A stretch of 64,000 nucleotides of DNA from NCBI GenBank assembly GCA_017517815.1, contig JAFWYA010000076.1, forward strand, positions 62,001 through 126,000. The letters run 5' to 3'. The notes under the pieces are model-generated. The model was not told the origin of the DNA and did not search any database. It worked only from the letters and a program-made list of their open reading frames with translations. Position 1 is the stretch's first letter, and every line of letters begins with the position of its first letter. Below, piece by piece: positions 58,938 to 64,000 of this stretch. The DNA is from Clostridia bacterium (GTDB lineage: Bacteria; Bacillota_A; Clostridia; Christensenellales; Aristaeellaceae). A program made the position numbers and the translations under genes.

Positions 58938-60614
58938 TTACAGTTTTGCACAGTCCGACGGCATCAAAAATGCGCCGCGGGGGCTCAGACTGAGCGGGCC
59001 TGCCTGCGCGCCGTCGGGCAGGCAGCTGCGCTTGAACTGCTGCGTCTGAAAGCGACGCAGAAAGGTATCAAGCGCCGAAGCGACATCCTCTCCGGGGAAA
59101 ACCTGCGACGCAAGCAGAAGCAGCCGTTCGCGGTCTGCGCCGTCGCGCAGAAAATGGTACAGGAAAAAGTCGTGCAGCTCGTAGCTGCCCAGAATGTCCT
59201 CGGTGCGCTGGCCGGGCAGAAGCTCGGGGCTGACCGGCGTTGCGATCACATCCGCGCACACGTCGTGGATGACATCACCCATCTGCGCGCTCACATGGTC
59301 GGTCAGTTTGCGCACCAGCGTTTTGGGAATGCTGGCGTTCACGCCGTACATGCTCATGTGGTCGCCGTTGTAGGTGCAAAAGCCCAGCGCCAGCTCGCTC
59401 ATGTCGCCGGTGCCCAGCACGATGCCGCCCACTTTGTTGGCGTAGTCCATCAAAATCTGCATGCGCTCGCGCGCCTGCGCGTTTTCGCAGGTCACGTCGC
59501 CCGCATTCGGGTCGTGGCAGATATCGGCAAAGTGCTGGCTGACCGCCGCACCGATGGGAATTTCCAGCGCAGTCACGCCAAGCAGCTGCATCAGCCGGCA
59601 TGCGTTGGAATACGTGCGCGCGCCCGTGGCGCCGCCCGGCATGGTGATGGCAAAAATGCCCTTGCGGTCAAGGCTCAGCCGGTCAAAGGCGCGTACGGCA
59701 ATCAGCAGCGCAAGGGTGGAATCCAGCCCGCCGGATACGCCCACCACCAACTTCTTGCAGCCGATGGCATGCAGGCGTGAAACCAGTCCCATGGTCTGCC
59801 GCATGGCGATCTCTTCCGCATCGCCGGTCACAAAGGGCAGGCGGCTGATGGGCCGCAGCAGCGGCGGCTGAATGGGCAGCGGATCATCCAAAGCGATGCA
59901 GTCAGCCATTTCAGCCACCCAGCCAGCCATGCGGCGGCGATAGGCGATGGACTGCAGGTCGATATCGGCCGCAGCCTGACCGCCGGTGAGCGCATAGCGC
60001 TCGCCCTGCGCAAGGCATACGCCGTCCTCGTAGACGGCGGTGTCGCCTGCATAAACGTGATCGCCCGTGCTTTCGCCAAAACCGGCGTTTGCATAGACAA
60101 CCGCCGTCAGACGGGAAATGATTTCAGCGGGCTGATGCGCGGGGCTTGCGTCCGGCAAAAGCATCATCTGCACCGCAGAATGGGCCTGCCAGATGGAAAA
60201 CATGCATCCGCCCAGCGAAAACAGCTGGCTTTGCGTACCTTCGCTGAACCACCGGCGCTGCTCCCGCGCAGGAGTAGGCTTGGGCACGATGGCGCGCACG
60301 CTTCCATTTTGAAGGACTGCCGCACAGCTGCAAAGCCTTCCATTTACCTCGGCAGGCAGGCCCACCACGGCGGCGATGCCCTGCGTATGTACGGCAACGG
60401 TTTCAAGCGCCTCGCGTGCGCGGGTGAGCACATCCGGCCGATAAAACAGGTCGCCAAGCGTGGCTCCGGTCAGGCAAAGTTCCGGAAACAGCGCCAGCTG
60501 CACGCCTTTTTTCCTGAGCGCGTCCAGCGCAGATGCGATCGCCTGCGCGTTGTGCGCTGCATCGCCCAGACGGATGGGTATGCTGACGGCGGCGGTACGA
60601 AGGAAGTTTTTCAT
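58938..60614 (-). CDS. nadE: NAD+ synthetase with damaged glutaminase domain
   Basis: 558 residues, against 640-680 for usual glutamine-dependent enzymes. Last step of NAD+ synthesis. The synthetase half is intact (V-V-G-V-S-G-G-L-D-S-T, G-T-G-D-M-S-E-L-A-L-G-F-C-T, then K-T-L-V-R-K-L). The nitrilase-like half keeps Glu45 (F-P-E-L-C) and Lys112 (P-K-P-T), but where the nucleophile motif I-C-E-D-L-W is expected it has C-M-F-S-I-W (137-142). About 18 residues are missing after it. It therefore probably uses free ammonia. A GGGAGG precedes ATG 60614. Confidence 0.88.
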   Translation of the reverse strand: MKNFLRTAAVSIPIRLGDAAHNAQAIASALDALRKKGVQLALFPELCLTGATLGDLFYRPDVLTRAREALETVAVHTQGIAAVVGLPAEVNGRLCSCAAVLQNGSVRAIVPKPTPAREQRRWFSEGTQSQLFSLGGCMFSIWQAHSAVQMMLLPDASPAHQPAEIISRLTAVVYANAGFGESTGDHVYAGDTAVYEDGVCLAQGERYALTGGQAAADIDLQSIAYRRRMAGWVAEMADCIALDDPLPIQPPLLRPISRLPFVTGDAEEIAMRQTMGLVSRLHAIGCKKLVVGVSGGLDSTLALLIAVRAFDRLSLDRKGIFAITMPGGATGARTYSNACRLMQLLGVTALEIPIGAAVSQHFADICHDPNAGDVTCENAQARERMQILMDYANKVGGIVLGTGDMSELALGFCTYNGDHMSMYGVNASIPKTLVRKLTDHVSAQMGDVIHDVCADVIATPVSPELLPGQRTEDILGSYELHDFFLYHFLRDGADRERLLLLASQVFPGEDVASALDTFLRRFQTQQFKRSCLPDGAQAGPLSLSPRGAFLMPSDCAKL

Positions 60615-60642
60615 GCGGATGCACCTCCCGGTTTTGAAAACA

Positions 60643-60659
60643 GGCGGCCATAGGCCGCC
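60643..60659 (-). terminator. Small hairpin between the NYN gene and nadE
   Basis: GGCGGCC-ATA-GGCCGCC with TGTTTTC after it on the minus strand. Weak terminator or processing site within the operon. Confidence 0.4.
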
Positions 60660-60665
60660 CGGTGA

Positions 60666-61649
60666 TTACGATACGCGAATGAGCATATTCTTCTGTTCGT
60701 CCATCTCCACGGTGATGAGATGGTCTTTTTCCATGGCCTTGAGCAGGTCGCTGAAGCGCTTGAAGCCCAGCTTCTTTTCGGAAAAATCCGGATAGCTGGC
60801 CTGAATGTCGGCCTTGAGGATGGAGGGATTGATGCGCTCGAAGCCATCCTCCTTGTAGCGGGAGAGCTGCTCGCCCATGAGCGCACGCCAGTTGTCGCGG
60901 TTGATCTCGGGGGCGGCTTCCTTGCCGGTCTGGGCCAGGGAGATCATGACGTTGTTGTTGTCGTTGCGCACGCTGAGCTGCCCGAACTGTTTGGCCAGCT
61001 TTTCCAGCAGCTTGAGGAATGTGGCGCAGCCAAAGGCTTTTTCGTTAAAATCCGGACGCAGGCGCAAAAGAATGCCCTTCAGCTCGCTGGCGTACAGCTC
61101 GTCGCGGTCGTTCTGCTCGTCCAGAATGCCGGTTAAAAGCTTGTTGAGCTCCTGCTCATCCAGCGGCTCCTTGTCGGCAGCGGCCTTCTTTTTGCCGCTG
61201 GGCTTGCGGGTGCGGCCGCCCACGTTTTCAAGGAACTGGAATTCGTTGCAGGCGTTGATGAAAATGTTGCTGGCAGCTGCCGAACGGCTGATGCCCAGCA
61301 CGAATTTGCCCATGCTCTTCAGCCTGCCCACCAGCGGCGTGTAGTCGCTGTCGCCGGATACAATGCAGAAGCTGTCGATGAGCGGATTGGTGTAGGCTAC
61401 TTCCAAAGCGTCCAGCACGAGCAGAATGTCGGCGTTGTTCTTCTGGCTGATGCCGTAGCGCAGGCTGGGAACAACGGTAAAGGTGTTGGACAGAAGTACT
61501 TCCTTTAAATCGGAGTACTGGTCGGTGTAGCCGTAGACCTTGCCCAGCAGAATGTCGCCGCGGATCTTTACCTTTTCCAGCACGGAAAGCAAAGTTTCCA
61601 CCTTGGCGCCGCAGTTTTCAAGGTCTACAAAAAGGGCGAATTTGGCCAT
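60666..61649 (-). CDS. NYN-domain RNase-like protein with two OST-HTH-like domains
   Basis: 327 residues. The N-terminal NYN (PIN-like) domain has F-V-D-L-E-N-C near residue 8, D-I-L-L-V-L-D-A-L and S-G-D-S-D-Y-T-P-L, so the acidic cluster for metal-dependent RNA cleavage is intact. A lysine-rich linker (about 145-160) leads to two OST-HTH/LOTUS-like repeats, the first with L-R-P-D-F-N-E-K-A-F-G and the second with Y-P-D-F-S-E-K-K-L-G-F. The latter fold binds RNA, including G-rich structured RNA in studied cases. It follows the GntR gene by 10 nt, so an RNA-level function may be tied to that regulator. Confidence 0.85.
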   Translation of the reverse strand: MAKFALFVDLENCGAKVETLLSVLEKVKIRGDILLGKVYGYTDQYSDLKEVLLSNTFTVVPSLRYGISQKNNADILLVLDALEVAYTNPLIDSFCIVSGDSDYTPLVGRLKSMGKFVLGISRSAAASNIFINACNEFQFLENVGGRTRKPSGKKKAAADKEPLDEQELNKLLTGILDEQNDRDELYASELKGILLRLRPDFNEKAFGCATFLKLLEKLAKQFGQLSVRNDNNNVMISLAQTGKEAAPEINRDNWRALMGEQLSRYKEDGFERINPSILKADIQASYPDFSEKKLGFKRFSDLLKAMEKDHLITVEMDEQKNMLIRVS

Positions 61650-61659
61650 TGGGTTCTCC

Positions 61660-62373
61660 TTAGATGCGGAAGGTGTACTTGTCGCCGCGAATCCACTGAC
61701 GGCTCAGGTGCAGCGGCTCGCCGTGCTGGTTGAGCACCAGCTCGTCCAGCAGCAGCAGCGCATCGCCCGGCTGGCAGCCCAGATGGCGGCTCACAAAGGG
61801 CGTGGCATGCCCCAGGGAAATATCATGCACGGCTGATTCGGGAATCAAACCGTTTTCGCGCAGCAGGTCGTAAAGCGAATCGGTTTCGGCGGTGCGCAGA
61901 AAGTCGTAACGGGCCGGGAAACGGTTGATCTCCAGCATCACGGGCTCGTCGTCGCACAGGCGCAGACGGCAGACCTCAAGCACCTGCTCGCCGTCTGAAA
62001 GGCCCAGCTTTTCGCGGTCTTCGTCGGTGGAGGCGATGACTTCGCTGCTGATGAGGCGCGCCGAGGCGGTGTGGCCCATCTGACGGCAGGCCTCGGAAAA
62101 ACTGGTGATGTGCTGCAGATTTCGCTGAATGCGCTCGTCGGCCACAAAGGTGCCCTTGCCCTGACGGCGCACCAGCAGGCCCTCCTGCACAAGGTCAAGC
62201 ATGGCCTTGCGCACGGTGACGCGGCTGACGCCGTAGGTGTCGCACAGCACCTGCTCGGAGGGAATGCGCGCGCCGGAAGGGTACACGCCGGCGGTGATGT
62301 CGTTTTTAAGCCTTTGCATCAGCTGCTGATACAGCGGCGACTGGCTCTTTTTTTCAAGGGGTTTGTCCTGCAT
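61660..62373 (-). CDS. GntR/HutC-family transcriptional regulator
   Basis: 237 residues. An N-terminal winged helix (P-L-Y-Q-Q-L, I-P-S-E-Q-V-L, G-V-S-R-V-T-V-R-K-A, G-K-G-T-F-V-A) is followed by a UTRA effector domain from about 95 (I-T-S-F-S-E, then L-Y-D-L-L-R). UTRA domains bind small sugars or related metabolites. It is encoded between the secreted protein and the NYN protein, 14 nt and 10 nt away, so it probably controls this cluster. No target dyad could be fixed. Confidence 0.9.
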   Translation of the reverse strand: MQDKPLEKKSQSPLYQQLMQRLKNDITAGVYPSGARIPSEQVLCDTYGVSRVTVRKAMLDLVQEGLLVRRQGKGTFVADERIQRNLQHITSFSEACRQMGHTASARLISSEVIASTDEDREKLGLSDGEQVLEVCRLRLCDDEPVMLEINRFPARYDFLRTAETDSLYDLLRENGLIPESAVHDISLGHATPFVSRHLGCQPGDALLLLDELVLNQHGEPLHLSRQWIRGDKYTFRI

Positions 62374-62387
62374 TGTGCAGACCTCCG

Positions 62388-63755
62388 TTATTCAATGCCC
62401 ATGAAGGCAAGCAGACCGGTGTATTCCATCCACGCGACCACGTCGGAAATGATGCCTGCGGGCATTTCCAGCACAAAGGGCACGGCGGCCAGCGCGATGG
62501 TGGGCGCAAAGCGCTCCTTGTATTCGGCCATGAAGCTTTCGTTGAGGTGGAAGAAGTCGTCCTGATTATCGATGGGACGGTCGTAGACAGCGGTGTAGGG
62601 CAGCTCCTCGACAAATGCGGTGCATTCCACGCCAAAGGCGCGGCGGCCGGTTTCGGGGTGCACCCAGTCGATGCTGAAGTCCATGTCGTAGGGCTTTTCT
62701 TCAGCGGTGCGGCTGTAACGGTAGAGGAAGGTCTGCGGCACCAGCTCGTACCAGCTGAGACCCTCGCCGCCCAGATCGACGGTCACCTCGCCCTCGGCAG
62801 ACAGCGCATTGCCCAATCCATTGGCAGTGACGCGGGCGTACAGCCATTCTTCCTCTTCCAGAAGGACGGTAAAGTCAAAGGCGCATTCGCTTCCGGTGTT
62901 CTGCCATGCGGCGGTAAAGACGTAGCCGTCCTCGCAGGGCAGCTCAAAGCGCCAGCCGTCAGCATCCTTTTCAAACACGACGGTCTCGCCCAGCAGCCAC
63001 TCTTCCTTTTCGCCGTCGACGGTGATGGTCATGCCCATCGCGTTGGGGTCGAGGTAGTTGAGAATGTCCTCCAGATAGGGCAGCTTTTCAAGGAAAACAT
63101 AGTCGCCGCCGAAATTGGTCATGAGGGAGGTGAAGTAATAGTAAATTTTGTAGTTGATGTCCTCGCTGGCCATGAGGCTGAGCTCTTCGCAAAGGGCGTA
63201 CAGATCGTCATAGCTGACGACGCGGCTGCCCTCGCCGCCAAGCATGCGGACGATGGGCTCGCCGTACATCTGCAATAATTCGACGGTGGCCTCGGGATAC
63301 AGCGGCACGGCAAGCAGCTGCGTGGGCAGACCCATGAAGTAGTAGCCCTTGAGCATGAACTGGAAGAAGTTGTGCATCTGGAAATGCACGCTGGCCCCGT
63401 CCAGCGCAGGCGAACGCAGGTAGCGGAAGTTGCAGTAGCCGTCGTACTCAAAGGGCACGATGGGCTCGCCGTTCAAATCAAGCGAACCGTCGAGCATCAC
63501 ACGGCTTAAAGGCTTGGGAAAGCTTTGCGCCTTCACTTCGCCCGACAGGCTGATCTTGCTGAGGAAGGTCTCCCAGTCGGCATAGTGCGCTGCGCCGTCC
63601 TGCGGAAAACCGTCGGCATAAAAATGGACGGACGCATCAAAATCAGCATAGGTGACGGGCGTGCCGTCGTTGATCTCGTCCTGCGCCAAAGCCCATACAG
63701 GCAACAGACAGATGCACAGGCAAACCGCCAGCATGCGGAAAAACAATTTCTTCAT
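62388..63755 (-). CDS. Secreted protein of unknown function
   Basis: 455 residues. Signal peptide L-F-F-R-M-L-A-V-C-L-C-I-C-L-L-P-V-W-A-L-A. The mature part is acidic and aromatic, with Y-Y-F-T-S-L-M-T-N-F-G-G-D-Y and W-R-F-E-L-P-C-E-D-G-Y-V. A weakly hydrophobic C-terminal stretch (I-A-L-A-A-V-P-F-V-L-E-M-P-A-G-I-I) might be a membrane segment. I recognise no family. It resembles in style the two secreted proteins near glnN, but no homology is claimed. ATG 63755 has GGAGG 9 nt upstream. First gene of the GntR-NYN cluster. Confidence 0.6.
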   Translation of the reverse strand: MKKLFFRMLAVCLCICLLPVWALAQDEINDGTPVTYADFDASVHFYADGFPQDGAAHYADWETFLSKISLSGEVKAQSFPKPLSRVMLDGSLDLNGEPIVPFEYDGYCNFRYLRSPALDGASVHFQMHNFFQFMLKGYYFMGLPTQLLAVPLYPEATVELLQMYGEPIVRMLGGEGSRVVSYDDLYALCEELSLMASEDINYKIYYYFTSLMTNFGGDYVFLEKLPYLEDILNYLDPNAMGMTITVDGEKEEWLLGETVVFEKDADGWRFELPCEDGYVFTAAWQNTGSECAFDFTVLLEEEEWLYARVTANGLGNALSAEGEVTVDLGGEGLSWYELVPQTFLYRYSRTAEEKPYDMDFSIDWVHPETGRRAFGVECTAFVEELPYTAVYDRPIDNQDDFFHLNESFMAEYKERFAPTIALAAVPFVLEMPAGIISDVVAWMEYTGLLAFMGIE

Positions 63756-63799
63756 ACAGGAAACCCTCCTTTCCAAAGGAAAACAATTCATTCAAGCGA

Positions 63800-63825
63800 G
63801 CCGACGCACCCGTATGTGCGTCGGC
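63800..63825 (-). terminator. Hairpin between the typA-like gene and the secreted-protein gene
   Basis: GCCGACGCAC pairs with GTGCGTCGGC around CCGTAT. No strong T-run follows on the minus strand. Confidence 0.5.
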
Positions 63826-63849
63826 GGTCTGCAAACGCAACCCCAAACT

Positions 63850-63919
63850 CTACACCCCCCCGCGAAGCGGAGTGGGGTCCAGGGGCACTGCCCCTGGGGG
63901 TGCAGGGCGTCAGCCCTGC
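63850..63919 (-). repeat. Three-hairpin repeat, family B, copy 3
   Basis: Hairpin 2 at 63879-63897 (CCAGGGGC/GCCCCTGG) and hairpin 3 at 63902-63919 (GCAGGGC/GCCCTGC) match the other copies. Hairpin 1 is replaced by a shorter CCGC-GAA-GCGG. The loop of hairpin 3 contains the stop codon of the typA-like gene (63910-63912). Confidence 0.75.
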
Positions 63920-64000
63920 TGTTGCTTGGCGCGGAAGGCAGCGCGGGCGCGCAGCTCGTGGTTCAGCTCGCGCTTGCGCATGCGAAGAGACTTCGGGGTG
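63910..64000 (-). CDS. typA: C-terminal end of a TypA/BipA-like GTPase (partial)
   Basis: The last 29 codons are inside the window. T-P-K-S-L-R-M-R-K-R-E-L-N closely fits the C-terminal segment of TypA/BipA, a ribosome-associated GTPase (V-T-P-x-x-I-R-x-R-K-x-x-L). The tail ends R-A-K-Q-Q-Q-G. The identification rests on this segment only. Its stop codon lies inside family B repeat copy 3. Confidence 0.65.
   Translation of the reverse strand, partial: TPKSLRMRKRELNHELRARAAFRAKQQQG

Overview
The window is high-GC DNA from a member of the Bacillota, class Clostridia, probably a gut anaerobe. The signs are strong GGAGG ribosome binding sites, vegetative TTGACA/TATAAT promoters, a type III glutamine synthetase, a PsuK-PsuG pair, a LexA-type box of the Firmicutes form, and a sortase-anchored surface protein. 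No prophage, insertion sequence, CRISPR array or conjugative element is visible. The window starts inside the 3' end of a serine peptidase gene and ends inside the 3' end of a typA-like gene.

Positions 1-16.8 kb hold one long co-directional block. It encodes a five-gene oligopeptide ABC importer followed directly by intracellular peptide hydrolases: three S10-type serine carboxypeptidase homologs, two complete S9 peptidases (a third S9-like tail lies upstream of the importer), one M14 zinc carboxypeptidase and one COG1228-type amidohydrolase. Gaps are short and several genes overlap as ATGA, so this reads as a dedicated import-and-digest pathway for peptides. A tRNA-Gln/tRNA-Glu pair under a perfect promoter, cutC, a glycosylasparaginase-like enzyme and a DUF4177 protein follow (17.0-19.2 kb).

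From 19.2 to 29.4 kb there is a NimA-like flavoprotein divergent from pnuC, an MFS transporter, an antibiotic-resistance-type ABC-F protein with an attenuator-like leader, a YitT-type membrane protein, a solitary MazF-type toxin, an LTA-synthase-like sulfatase, and the pseudouridine operon psuK-psuG, whose kinase carries an N-terminal DNA-binding domain. From 29.6 to 40.3 kb come a sortase-anchored fibro-slime protein, uvrB, murA, a P-loop ATPase, a secreted peptidoglycan-binding protein, and a zinc-ribbon gene preceded by a roughly 205-nt structured RNA candidate.

From 40.4 to 49.9 kb the minus strand carries an operon (degenerate GH127-like protein, dus, two secreted proteins of unknown function, glnN) and a BlaR1-like M56 membrane protein whose HExxH motif reads HQxxH. 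From 50 to 64 kb there is a GT-C-like glycosyltransferase, a CvpA-like and a DUF5711-like protein, a MerR regulator next to a secreted FMN/FAD reductase with a MerR-type promoter, deoC divergent from an ACT-ACT-metallo-beta-lactamase fusion, and a minus-strand cluster of a secreted protein, a GntR regulator, a NYN/OST-HTH protein and a NadE with a damaged glutaminase domain.

The less expected signals are non-coding. Two families of multi-hairpin intergenic repeats (three copies each) have stems that change by paired substitutions while their loops stay identical. There is also the structured RNA before the zinc-ribbon gene, the ABC-F leader with a chain of overlapping mini-ORFs, and a three-way-junction leader before pnuC.
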